From positions 6,462,001 through 6,526,000 of the forward strand of contig OU696575.1 in the NCBI GenBank assembly GCA_916048095.2: DNA of 64,000 bases, in the 5' to 3' direction. The stretch's first letter is position 1. Every line of letters starts with the position of its first letter. A model generated the notes under the pieces. That model was not told where the DNA came from, did no database searches, and worked only from the letters and a program-made list of their open reading frames with translations. Source of the DNA: Sacculina carcini (lineage: Eukaryota; Arthropoda; Thecostraca; Sacculinidae). The position numbers and the translations under genes were made by a program. Below are positions 45,907 through 56,766 of the stretch, piece by piece.

Positions 45907-47506
45907 GTTCCGCACGACGGGCGGGTAAAATGCTACTGGGAACAAAGTAAACTACTGAATTTTACTGTGTAATATAATTGGTTTTATTTCAAGTTGCATA
46001 CGCTTAAGTTGCATAAGGATATGGGTTGTAATATCATGCAATGCCAACTATATGCATATGCAGTTTTAGCGGAAGCATTAATCTGGAATTATAGAGATGA
46101 CAGAAATTTCATTGTTTTGATAGTATTACACTTCTGAATTACTACACACGAAGGACGGGTGTGAATTTGAGCAGTGTTAAGGGAAAAAACTTCGTCAATA
46201 ATTAAATTAAGAATTGACACATTAATATTTTCCTATTGGATAAGCTTTTTGCTTTTTGATTCATTATATCTTATTAATAGTTCCGCACGACGGGCGGGTT
46301 TAAATACGAGGCTGTTTGAGGGAAAACATTTTGCCACATCTAAAATAAAAACATTCATATTTAGATTTTTCTATTGTTTAAGACTTTTTATGGGTTTACT
46401 TTTTATTTTTTAATTTCTAATCGTTTTTTATTAATTCAATATTTATTTTACTTTATTTATTGTTCTGTACAACGGGCGGGTTTTGATGCTAGATGGTGAT
46501 ATTAAGTTATAAATATATTTTGGAAACATTATTATGAAAAAGTGTAGTCACTTTTCATTGTTTTGAGTCTGAGTTCTGAATTATTCAGCACGACGGGCAG
46601 GTCTAAATATGAGGCGATCTAGGCAAACTATTTTGTCAAAATAATATAAAAATATAGAAATTTAGACTTTATATGGGTTTACTCCATTAATTTTCAATTC
46701 ATATTCCTTTTATCTTATGAATACTATATATCTATTGAATACAAATTAAATAGTATGAATTGTTCCGCACGACGGGCGGGCTTACATGCTAGCATTTTCA
46801 TTGTTTGTTTCGTGGTTGTGTTCTAAATTATTCCGCACGACGGGCAGGTTCATATATGAGGCGGAATGAGGGATAATATTTGGTCAAATATAAAATAAAA
46901 ATATTCAGATTTAGAGTTTTTTATTGGTGAACGTATATACAGGTTATATTTTTTGCTTTTTTATTTGTATTCAGTTTATTTTATGGATTGAATATGAATT
47001 TTACTTTATGAATTGTTCCGCACGACGGGTGGGTTCAAATATATATATATATATAAGAAATTATCAGTCTGCCAGTGTGTATGTATGCTTGAATATGAGG
47101 CGGCATAATTGCGCGGGCTCAATGGTATAGATCAGGGGCTTCAAACGTAAACGAAGCGATGGATCATGTGTATGAAATAAAAATGTCCCGCGGATAGCAA
47201 CTGTAGACAACATGACGTTCAATTTAACCGTATAGAATGAATTCATATACAAGACTAACGGATTGGACTTCAAGATCCAGAACGGATCGCGTTCGAGTTC
47301 TCAATTATTCCGCGCGTCGGGCGGGTTTAAATATGAGGCGGATTGAGGGAAAATATTTTGTCAAAAAAAAGAAAAAATGATTAAGCTGAGACTTTTCAAT
47401 TGATTACAATTTTATGAGTTTGCCCTTTTTCATATTTAATTTTTCTATATTTTTTATGAATTAAACATGAATTTCATTTTAAGAATTGTTCCGCACAACG
47501 GGCGGG
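45907..47506. repeat. Array of a 19-base GC-rich motif in AT-rich spacers
   Basis: The motif gttccgcacgacgggcggg or a close variant occurs at 45907, 46280, 46462, 46582, 46762, 46830, 47015, 47307 and 47488, plus a degenerate copy near 46145, all on the same strand. Two flavours tend to alternate: one followed by ttttaatgctag, the other by tttaaatatgaggcg and then gagggaaaatattttgtcaaa. Spacers are 50 to 290 bp, over 75 percent AT, and partly homologous to each other. It is therefore an old compound tandem repeat whose GC-rich core has changed less than its surroundings. No open frame runs through it. Confidence 0.85.
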
Positions 47507-47521
47507 TTTTAATGCTAGTAT

Positions 47522-47622
47522 ATGATATAAGATGAAGTTGAACTTCTTCAGACACAAGTTCACTATGCACAATGCAATAATCGAACTTGTGTCTGAAGAA
47601 GTTCAACTTCATCTTATATCAT
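47522..47622. repeat. Perfect 40-bp hairpin with 21-bp loop
   Basis: Arms 47522-47561 and 47583-47622 (left arm begins atgatataagatgaagttga) are exact reverse complements; the loop is 47562-47582. It begins where the motif array ends and is followed by a TA microsatellite. Confidence 0.95.
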
Positions 47623-47662
47623 TTATCCACCAGACACGTGAGTACTCCATACATTTTGGATC

Positions 47663-47664
<2 letters not shown>

Positions 47665-47732
<68 letters not shown>
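47665..47732. repeat. TA microsatellite
   Basis: About 33 uninterrupted TA units. Confidence 0.95.
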
Positions 47733-47735
<3 letters not shown>

Positions 47736-47785
47736 CAGCGTTTATCAGTGTTGGGAGAGCAAATCATGGAGGAATCAAAATTACA
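47733..47785 (+). repeat. Remnant of the 3' end of a C-type LTR
   Basis: About 53 bp match the last part of the element C LTR (tttcag-gtttatcagtgtt, then atcatgga-gaatcaaaa) and stop at the same border. Its upstream side has been replaced by the TA tract. Confidence 0.7.
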
Positions 47786-48589
47786 CAGGAATTATAAATA
47801 GCAGCTAGTCTATATGATAGAGTTACTTTTTGTTGCAAATGCATATTACAAAGTTAAATTGAGACCAGTTGTCTATCTAAATTTCTGCGCTAGGTTCGCT
47901 CAGCTGTTTGCATGCTTCATGTAGTAAGGCCGCGTCTAAAATGTTTCAATGGGCATACTTTTCAGACTATATGCGCGACATTGTCACACAGCCGCTTAAT
48001 ATGTGTGCATTAACTGTTTCTGCGTGTTGAACTTGACTTTTGGCCGCTCTTTACTGTACCATGTACGTGACTGTATTGCCATAATCACGCTTAGAATAGT
48101 TCGACTCTGCAGTGTGAGTCGAAACTGGAATCTACAATGCATGTCATTTTGCCAATCCATTTGGCAAGCCAAGGCCTCCGGTATTTGGAGATATGCTCTG
48201 CAGCAATATATATCAACCTTTTTTACTGTGAATCGATAACACTGGTCAACATTGATTTTTCTGGCAAAAGGGTTTATAACTAATTCTGACTAATTTGTTG
48301 CTGCTGATTACGAAAATGAACTCATCTTTTTTTCTATCACATCAGGATATTGCGTTAGATCAGTATCTATTTTTATGAAAACTACCCATCAGCCTATATA
48401 TCGATGGCGTCATGATCAAAGCAAATGCTTTTGGCGGTACATTTTGCATATCCATAGTGAAGAAAAAACAAAGGTTATATTATTCATGTACAATAAATGG
48501 AATACAGTGACAAAACTCGAATAAAAACATAAAAATACATACATATATATGCATATATATGATGTACAAGATCAACGGCAAATTACAGT
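47786..48589. other. Non-coding DNA, nothing recognised
   Basis: AT-rich with short at-repeats near 48535-48565. No exon or element end found. Confidence 0.4.
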
Positions 48590-49185
48590 TATTTGAATTT
48601 TATATTCTTGGCTGATTGACTGATGTACAGCTTCTGGGTTGACTCTAATCAAGCTCCAGTAGTAACCTGAAAACATATGTGAGTCCCATCGGCCTTGATA
48701 CCGACCTTCCATTGTTTTAATGTCCTGACAGAGCCGTTCTCCATTTCCTCGCTCACATTCCGAAAGATCTCCGTAAAATTGTCCAAATAACTGTGTAAGT
48801 AGTAATTCTTGATACTCATCCTACACCCAAGATGTCACAGGTTCACCAGTAAGTTTTCCACAATCGTTTCATAGTTGTCTGATTACTTATTCCCTAGGAA
48901 AGTCTGTACCACATTACAGTATGCATTCCAAACTCTTACTTCTCTCTCAATCATCGATTTGATAAAGTTCTGATCCCTCATTAGTGTCTAGTTTGAAGTG
49001 TATGCAATATTTCAGCCTTTTTCTTCTCTTCGCTAAGATTAAGAAAATCTTAAAAAACGTATTTAAAAAAGTAACCACTTTGATCAAGAGCTATAACGAT
49101 CTGTTTCATAAATCCAACTTTTATGTGCAAGGGAGGAAAGACAATTTTCTTCCTATCCAATTGAGGATTATTGATAACATTCCTA
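48590..49185 (-). pseudogene. Fragment of a widespread uncharacterised mobile-element-linked protein
   Basis: On the minus strand, in shifting frames, I read VFPPLHIKVGFMKQIVIALD (about 49160-49100), RDQNFIKS (about 48975), FLGNK and NYETIVENLL (about 48900-48860), CRMSIKNYYLHSYLDNF (about 48830-48780) and DIKTMEGRYQGRWDSHM (about 48720-48670). The order PLHIKLGLMKQFVKALD ... FLGNK--NY ... C-MSLK-HFLHSHLD-FP ... GE--HQDI--ME-RYQG-W is one I remember from many hydrozoan and arthropod genomes, where the protein is multi-copy and annotated as hypothetical. Its function is not known to me. Stops and frameshifts show this copy is dead. Confidence 0.65.
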
Positions 49186-49308
49186 TTCCCAGATTCCACA
49201 TTCTGTCGTTGATATCATTAATTTCTCCACCTAATGCGTTGCGGTAGCTGTACTGTCCCAATACAAAGTTCGTGAATTTCGTAAAAATATGATACCTACA
49301 GCGAAAAA

Positions 49309-49782
49309 TGTGATTTCAACGAACACAAGAAAGAGGTGAAACGTCTATTCTGAAGTAAAGAGAAATAAAGAAAATTAAAACGATAAAAATACTCGCACGC
49401 ATAAACACTCGCAATTAACACCGCACACGGTCACTCTCGCACCTCACACACGCAAACACAATCACTCTCACAACTTCCCCGCAAGGCTCACACTTGCACG
49501 TCCAATCCTCACTCCACACTGCTGCAAATATAGCCGCACACGCTGACAGAAACCTTGCATCATCGGGCAGTCTAATTACCAAGGACCCTTGCAGGCTCAC
49601 ACACACGCTCTCTACCACACATACACACTCTCACCACGCATTCACAGATATACACCGGCTCGCGTGCAAGCAAGCATTTACATACACATCGCTGCAAGTG
49701 TGGCATACATACATACAACAAATATTGCAGCGCATCGATACGAAAATAACCAATACAAGTTACAAATTAAACACACAATACA
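49309..49782 (-). repeat. 3' LTR of element E
   Basis: 474 bp, tgtgatttcaacgaaca ... acacaataca, partner of 53360-53843. Confidence 0.93.
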
Positions 49783-52700
49783 GCATCCCCCCTTGATCTC
49801 AACATCAAAAAACATAATCAGAGTGACAGGACGGCGGGCGTCCAACACGATCGGAGCGCCTCACTGTCTGCTGAGAATCTTCAGTACTCTGGCGTTCACT
49901 GTGATGATCTTCAATCTCATCGTCTGATTCCTCATCGAACAGTCGGCGCACGTTCAGCACATGCCGTGGAACTCCGTCAACTTCCACGTTGTTCATCGAA
50001 GCTGTACCCGTCACTCGACCGGTTGTCCATTTTGAAGTACAGCGTCCATCTTGAGGCTTAACCACAACATATTATCCGACATTGATCCGTCCAGAGCTGG
50101 GCGTGCTCACTGATTGATTTGTACTACGATCAGGGTATCTGAATGTATGTGTGTATATAATTTTTGCGGGCGCCGTCTTTTCGTCAGTACCGTCACGTGC
50201 TGCTAGGTTATACCAAAACGTCATTTCTATTGGGTCACTCCCGGATCTGGCTGACATCGCCTTTATCGTGCAATGCATCCGCTCAGCAATTCCGTTTCCA
50301 GAGGGTCTGTAGGCTGCTATATATCGCCGTTCGACAGTCCATTGTCTGCACAGTTCCGTCAGTTGCACCGATCTGAAAACCGGACTGTTATCCATGAGGA
50401 TTTCCGAAGGAGGACCTCTCTCTACAAACACCTGTCTCATATGCCTGCATATATCTGTGGCATTCTCTGACGCAATATCCCGCCAAATCGCGAATCGACT
50501 GGGGCCACAATCAATAATCGTGAGGTAAGTTTTACCCCGGAAATGCGTCACGTCAAAAGCGAGTCGTAGCCAAATCTGCGTAACACTCAAGCACCCAGGC
50601 ACGTGTCTTATGGGTGCTGGATCGATCGTCCGACATTGTCCACAGGCTTTAACTACAGATTGCACACTCTCCTTCTTCACCGATGGGTCTACCAGTCTGG
50701 CCAGGTACAACGTGCGGTCTACACCCAAATGGTGTCTCGCGTGCATTGTCTCAATGTCCACTGCCGATGCAACGCGGTCTCTGGTGAGCCAAGATTTTGG
50801 CACCCTAGTTAACGCATCGACTTTGTTTCTCTCTGATGGAACGTATGTTACGCTAAGTTCCAGAGCTAACTCAACCACAATATCCCTCACCACCGACAAT
50901 CTCCTCTTCACCAGCATTTCCGTCATCCCAGCTACTTTGATTGCACGATCATCATCAAGGGCACTTTTCAGCCATTGTAAAACTGTCACTGAATCTGTCA
51001 TCACATCTACACTTTTCAACTCCAACTTCAGCGCCATATTCAAACCCTTTATCACCGCGTCTAGCTCACACACGTTGATGTGGGCAGAGTCTTCTTTCTT
51101 CCTTAACCAAGAGCCATCTTCTACAATATCTCCCGCAATTTCGATCGCCGCTCCAACTGCAATACTGCTAGCATCGCACCAAACACGCCCATTCTTACAA
51201 GATGGTGCATCAAAGTATCCCTTCACCGCATCCTCACACTTCGTCCTGTACAGAATGTCCTTCATCATACCCAAGGCTCTTTCTCCTACGCTTTCATCCC
51301 ATATTCCTCCCTCAGCACTTCTCTTCACGAAACTACATGCTTTCCTTAGCGAGCCGCATACTGGATAAGGTCCCAAGACTCTCCCACACACCGAAAACAA
51401 CTCACGACGTGATATGGTTTCAACGCCACTTATATCCGGTAGATCATTTCCTCTACTGAACTTGAGTATACCGTTGCGGTCCTCGTTTAGCACTAAGCCC
51501 AACACTCGACCTCCTTTTAGATCATTAGGTTCTTTAGCTTCAAGTCCATAGTACAACAGGTGGTAGAAAACATCTTTCGCCGGAACGACACTTTCGTCAA
51601 CAATTATATCGTCGATGTAGCTTTCAGTACCATCGTTTAAACGGTCGTCTTGAGCAAGCACCTCAGACATAATTTTTGTCATCATCTTCGGCGCTGAGCT
51701 CAGTCCGAATCCCAATCTCGTGAGATAGAATACAGTATCATTGTAGACTACTCGTTGGTATGGCCACAGTGACTCATCTACCCTAATCTGCAAATACAGC
51801 AGATTTTAGGTCGATGACTTTGAGGCGACCAGGGAGTTTTCTCCACTTCCTCAATGTTTCAGTGCATGCTGGAGCATCTGCTCCCGGATGACTTTCTACG
51901 TGTCTATATAATTCCCTAAAATCCATAACGGGTCTTACCTTTCCTTTACTCGCTTGCACAACCGCCATAATGGGCAGAATTCCTTTCCGATTTTTCTGGT
52001 CGGCACACTTCTTCAATCATCCCTTTTCTATCCAGCCTTCCAACTCACTTTCTACACTATCCCTGGTTTATATTCCTTCAGCACTCTGATAGGAACAAAT
52101 ACAGTTGTTCAGAACGGGAGGCTGGTCGTCACTCCATTTCCACTTGACTGTCCACATCGCGCCATCAAACACTGCCTCAAAGTCTCTGTCCTCAATCCTC
52201 ATTTCCTGTTTCGTAGCACTCACTGCCGCTTCCACGCTTTCTCCGACCACATTTACCAGGTGCTCACCATCATTGAAAAATTTGACGCTTCCTTGTTTCC
52301 ACTGAAAACCACCGACTTTCTCGATAAAGTCATACAGTCAACTTTACAGTCAACGTCAACTGCTAATCCGTTTACTTGAACTCGCACCACAGATCTACCA
52401 AGATACGCCACCGAACGGTTGTCAACACTCGATACTGTACCGCACCACCTCTCTATACGTCTCACTACCCATGAGCCCACCACCGATCTAGAGCCCCCAG
52501 TGTCCACCAATAAATTCACCGTTCCTTCTTCAACCACCCCCGCTATTACAGGTAGCGCCGCTAGTCCGTACCCCGAGAAATTGTCGGCGCTGAAACTCCT
52601 CGGCTGGCGTTTCCCCGCGCCACTGGACAGCTCCTTGACCTTTCTCTCCGCATGACCAACAGTCAACCTCAGCCTGAATCCGACGCATTCTCGGGCAAAA

Positions 52701-53347
52701 TCGAATGAGATGAAGTCCCCCACACTCAAAACAGCTCCTCTCATGGCGCCTTACATTCGTATCCGGAAGGTTTCCAGAGCGCTTGTTGTTAGTCGTCCGC
52801 GCACAACTACCTTCAGCCCTGTCCGAAGACTTTTGTAGGGCCACTGCAGCGCTAGGCTGGTCCATCAACTCCGACATGAGGGATCTCCCACGTTCAACGA
52901 CGCTGAACAAGGCGATTGCGTCGACACCAGCTGTCGCCCTCAGTTCACAGGAGACAACTGACGGTAGTCCAGTAACAAACGCTCTTAATAACAGCTTGTC
53001 TGACGTTATGCCTGCCAATCGAGCCAACTTTCGCAAATCTGTCATGAGCACATCTACTGGTTCCTCCCTCCACACTCTCTTGCAAAACTTTTCGTATGCC
53101 GAAAATGGATAAATCGAGAACGAGTTGATAAGAGCGTCTTTAATCGCTTCTGAGTCCGCCTTCTTGTCGTCGTCCAGCTCAGTGTAGACTGCCAGAGCGT
53201 TGCCCTCGAGAATCATTGGCATCAGCATTTCAGTATTTTCCAACTTTCACAGTTGGACAACTAGCTCAAACTTTTCGACCCATTCAACGATGCCGCCCGT
53301 GCCGTCGAACGGGCGAGCCACGTCTGTCAGCTTCACATTCGCCATAG

Positions 53348-53359
53348 CCGAAATAGCTT
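53348..53359 (-). promoter_or_regulatory. Presumed primer-binding site of element E (tRNA-Phe 5' end)
   Basis: The plus strand reads gccgaaatagct immediately before the 5' LTR, identical over 12 bases to the 5' start of metazoan tRNA-Phe and to the site in element C. Reading outward from the tRNA's first base, similarity to element C is lost. Confidence 0.55.
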
Positions 53360-53843
53360 GTGATTTCAACGAACACAGGAAAGAGGTGAAACGTCTATTC
53401 TGAAGTAAAGAGAAATAAAGAAAATGAAAACGATAAAAGCACTCGCACGCATGAACACTCGCAATTAACACCGCACACGATCACTCTCGCACCTCACACG
53501 CGCAAACACAATCACTCTCACAACTTCCCCGCAAGGCTCACACTTGCACGTCCAATCCTCACTTCACACTGCTGCAAATATAGCCGCACACGCTGACAGA
53601 TGAAACTTTGCATCATCGGGCGGTCTAATTACCAAGGACCCTTGCAAGCTCACACACACGCTCTCTACCACACACACACCCTCTCACCACGCATTCACAG
53701 ATATACACCGGCTCGCGTGCAAGCAAGCATTTACATACACATCGCTGCAATTGTGGCAGACATACATACAGACATACAACAAATACTGCAGCGCATCGAT
53801 ACGAAAATAACCAATACAAGTTACAAGTTAAACACACAATACA
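53360..53843 (-). repeat. 5' LTR of element E
   Basis: 484 bp. The gag frame is open across the LTR-internal boundary (LKSQAISAMANVKLTD), so translation may begin within the LTR. Confidence 0.93.
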
Positions 53844-53848
53844 AAAAA

Positions 53849-54170
53849 GTGACGTGATGGAAAAAATGTAAGAACTAATTTGAATTCAGCATACTCAAAT
53901 TAGTCCAAATCTGTTCTGAAACGCTATGCAAGAAATTTTTTTTCGCCTGTAGACCAGTGTAATTTTTCACAAAAGGTTGTTTCATTATTTATCAGTTAGC
54001 ATCTTTCTCAAATGCTTCTACCAAGATTTTCATAAGCCCGGACAAGGTATTCAGCTACACGACGTTCTCCTCCGGGCGCCATGGTTTTGGTAGGCTGCAG
54101 TCTGCAGGGGAATCACCTTTCACACACACACCTAATCACACACAACCGTGGTCTTCCGCTATTTTGAGGT
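53849..54170. other. Non-coding DNA
   Basis: No gene recognised. On the minus strand a short frame reads MAPGGERRVAEYLVRAYENL (about 54081-54020), which looks protein-like but is too short to assign. Confidence 0.35.
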
Positions 54171-54400
54171 GTGCTATATGTGAAGGGACCAATAGATCAT
54201 TCCACTAATTGGAAACATCCGCAATTTGAGGGTCATATATATAAAGCAATTAATATACTTCATCGGGCACAATTCTCGCTGTATTTTTACAAGGTTTCGC
54301 CTCAACAAGGCTTTATCAGGTACCGGTTTATTAAATACATCAACAAGACGAGCCAAGCGCACACCATATTTAGTAGATATAAGTTAATGAAAACATGAGG
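54171..54400 (-). repeat. Penelope-type or related 3' repeat, inverted with 55880-55920
   Basis: The minus strand holds gccttgttgaggcgaaacc and tacagcgagaattgtgcc followed by cgatgaag. The second phrase recurs with one change on the plus strand at about 55891-55917. A GAAACC-TTGT phrase is common near the 3' ends of Penelope-like and some LINE elements. Confidence 0.4.
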
Positions 54401-54650
54401 ACATGATATGACTTACGGAGGCGGACTTGCGGACGCCAATTTACGGACACGTATATGATTTTGATACGCTTTGAATTAAATAATATAACACGAATAATAA
54501 ACAATTATAAGCAATACATATATACAATTAAATTAAAACTTGCAATTTCTGCGTTTACAGCCGTTCATGATGCATATGGAGCAATTTTTTGGATGTATGC
54601 TGCCTCTGCATATTTCCTAGTGGCATCTTCTAATATTCCGTTATGCATTA

Positions 54651-54990
54651 TTGTTAAAGATTAAAGGTTAAATGCTCAAGTGACAGCTGCTACACGGGAA
54701 GTAGCCGAGGCTTATGAACACAGAGGCGTGTCCCATGCAGCTCGCTGCAGCCGCAGAACCGAGCCTCTCCTCGCTATGACGCCACAAGGACGAAAGACGT
54801 ATCAGAGAGGACCACCTCCCCAGAATGCATGACACAACACATGACTGATATCTGGTACCATTTTCTGCTGAGTGGACAGGGGCAGTGGGATTATATAATT
54901 CGCCCAGTGAAATTCTGCTCCGCCGGGTTTCGAACCACGGACCTTCCGCTTGTGAGGCGGATGTGCTAACCACTACAGCACGGAGTCCAC
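54651..54990 (-). mobile_element. tRNA-Val-derived SINE with head
   Basis: On the minus strand the element starts near 54988 with a tRNA-like head: an A box tagtggttagcac, an anticodon-loop region cgcctcacaagcg (CAC, valine) and a B box ggttcgaaacc. About 260 bp of unrelated body follow, ending in tttaacctttaac units. A headless copy is at 12625-12898. The head has stem mismatches and no terminator, so it is not a tRNA gene. It would be transcribed by RNA polymerase III and copied by a LINE; which LINE is not evident. Confidence 0.82.
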
Positions 54991-55510
54991 CAAGACACTT
55001 TCTCGTTCTGTCCACTTTATCGACACTTCCATTTTGTTGTGATCCTCCATGAAATATTTTATAATTCGACCTACCATCTTATAGTTCAAGTGTTCCATAA
55101 TCCTTATGTTTCCTTTTTAGCCATTGAGGCGGAATAATTTTTTATTGTAGGCTTCGTTTGGTATACGAGTGTGTGTATTGGTGTGTTCGGTCGTCTTGAG
55201 TTCGATGACCTCCAGAGCAGGCATTTATGTTCCTGGCGCCACCTGTTGATCACATCGCACACTGTTTCTACGTATGGTTCATTTTGTGTGAGTGTGTCAG
55301 TTGTTTCCCAGGCTGTGCTGAATGTTTGATTGCTCGACATTGGTCGAAGAATTTGACGTTCGGAAAGAGTGATTGTGAAATGTTTTCAATTTGTGTAGTG
55401 GGGTGGCGTTTGTGCTATCCATAATTTTGTGTTATATATTGCCCGTTTGCATGCGATTATGTTTCTACTTACAAGGTTAAGCCTCCATTATAAACGAGTA
55501 GGTAAAGAGG
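54991..55510. other. Non-coding DNA, possibly Penelope-derived
   Basis: No clear gene. A minus-strand frame around 55340-55104 may be the worn end of the Penelope-like element to its right. Confidence 0.35.
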
Positions 55511-55950
55511 TTGAACCACCTGACAATAACATATAAAATTGACACTAATAATCCTACACGCGGAACGGCACGTGACACCTTATACGTACTGGTCGTAAGG
55601 TCTCACCAATGTAGATTTTTCCACATACCATGCATACAATCTTGTATATCACATTTTTTGTCCAAAATAATTTATTGTTGGGATTCATTGATGTGGCACA
55701 GGTATCACAAAGCTGTTCGTACTTTGCTCGTCTATTGTTCATATTCTATAATTTATTTCAAAGTATATCAAAATTCGATACATGTTTTCCAATGTTTTCA
55801 TTCACATATATTTGCTAAATATATTGTGTTCTTGGTTCGTGTTTTTAATATATATACAAGATCAGTACTTATACTAGGCAATACAGCGATAATTGTGCCC
55901 GATGAAGTATACATTTTCCGGCATGTCCTTTCTATTTTCAAGCTCTGACT
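55511..55950 (-). mobile_element. Penelope-like element remnant (GIY-YIG endonuclease)
   Basis: On the minus strand 55742-55554 reads YEQLCDTCATSMNPNNKLFW followed by TKNVIYKIVCMVCGKIYIGE and TLRPVRIRC. The pair NV-YKI-C--C ... YIGET-RP-R-R is the GIY-YIG endonuclease with its CC-linked preamble found at the C-terminus of Penelope-like retroelements. The reverse transcriptase is not seen, so only the 3' portion survives. The flanks carry the inverted phrase shared with 54171-54400. Confidence 0.72.
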
Positions 55951-56766
55951 AACCCTCGCTGAGTGTGCACGTGTTTACGGTCGCTCGTTCGCGCCCGGCT
56001 GTCTACGCTTCGCTGACGCTCACCGACGACGGATCCTGCTTTCTGCTAACGCTGAGTATTCCTTGAGTTATATTTCAGTTGTTTGGTTTGATTATTATAT
56101 TTGATTTAGCGTTATTTTGATTTTCCATTACTCGTTTTGTTCATTGATAATATTTGCCTTTTTAATGGCGGATATTTTCTTCTTGCGAGCTCATTCATTT
56201 ACTTCTAAGACTGTTTAAGTCAATTAATCTTTCTTTTGTTTCAGGTTATATATTTGAATTTTTATATTTTGTTTCTGAATGTGATTGAGAATCAGGGTTC
56301 GCAGCCATAGTTGCTTTGCAATCTTCCTGCTGAATTCTCTCATCACATTCTTTTTCGTCACTTTTCAGTTCAGTTTGTATATTATTTAATTTAACTTTGT
56401 CTATAAATATAAGTGCTGTTCATGGATTTATGTATTATTTTCTGCCTCTTGTCTGTTTTGTTGATGTGGCGGGCTGAAAATTGTAGCCCCGCCCCGACGG
56501 CTAACGGGCGGTTTTCCCGTTTTCCGTCAGCGCCCAGCTCTTTCCCCGCACTGAGGTGCCAACTAATTCTGTGTTGCTCTCACACTCTGTCTTTGTTGTC
56601 GCCAATGGGACATTTTGCCTTGCGATATGTGTTTAACAATGAGCTCTCAATAAATTGTTCTCACATGTGTTTTCTAGTGTTTTTCTTGTTGTGTGTGTAT
56701 TTGTGTGTATGTTTGCTTTGTATTGTGTGTGTTGTATGCTTGTTTTTGTTGTGACATTTCGTATGC

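Larger units (their letters stand above)
49309..53843 (-). mobile_element. LTR retroelement E, relative of A and C, broken
   Basis: LTRs of 474 bp (49309-49782) and 484 bp (53360-53843), roughly 95 percent alike apart from small length differences, with TG/CA ends and a 5-bp target duplication of A residues (49304-49308, 53844-53848). Parts from right to left: gag (53.45-52.6 kb, VKLTDVARPFDGTGGIVEWV, CCHC region); protease near 52.6-52.5 kb (LLVDTGGSRSVVGSWVV); reverse transcriptase (LTRLGFGLSSAPKMMTKIM, YIDDIIVDES); RNase H (GRVWCDASSIAVGAAIEIAG); integrase (LTIIDCGPSRFAIW, PSGNGIAERMHCTIKAM) to about 50.1 kb; and a basic tail near 49.85 kb. No envelope gene. About half a dozen breaks. Confidence 0.92.

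Noticed and set aside
45907-47506. CRISPR-like array of a repeated 19-mer
   Set aside because: Spacers are of unequal length, partly homologous to each other and AT-rich; repeats vary; the DNA is animal nuclear DNA with no cas genes. It is a compound tandem repeat.
47640-47808. Small frames rich in Tyr-Ile
   Set aside because: They are translations of the TA microsatellite and the adjacent LTR remnant.
50610-51368. 252-codon open frame on the plus strand
   Set aside because: Antisense shadow of the reverse transcriptase and RNase H region of element E.
54915-54990. tRNA-Val gene on the minus strand
   Set aside because: A and B boxes are present but the acceptor and other stems do not pair well, there is no T-run terminator, and the sequence continues into a repeat body found elsewhere. 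It is a SINE head.
54660-55015. 115-codon open frame
   Set aside because: It lies entirely within the SINE and its head, in a GC-richer stretch; no protein features.
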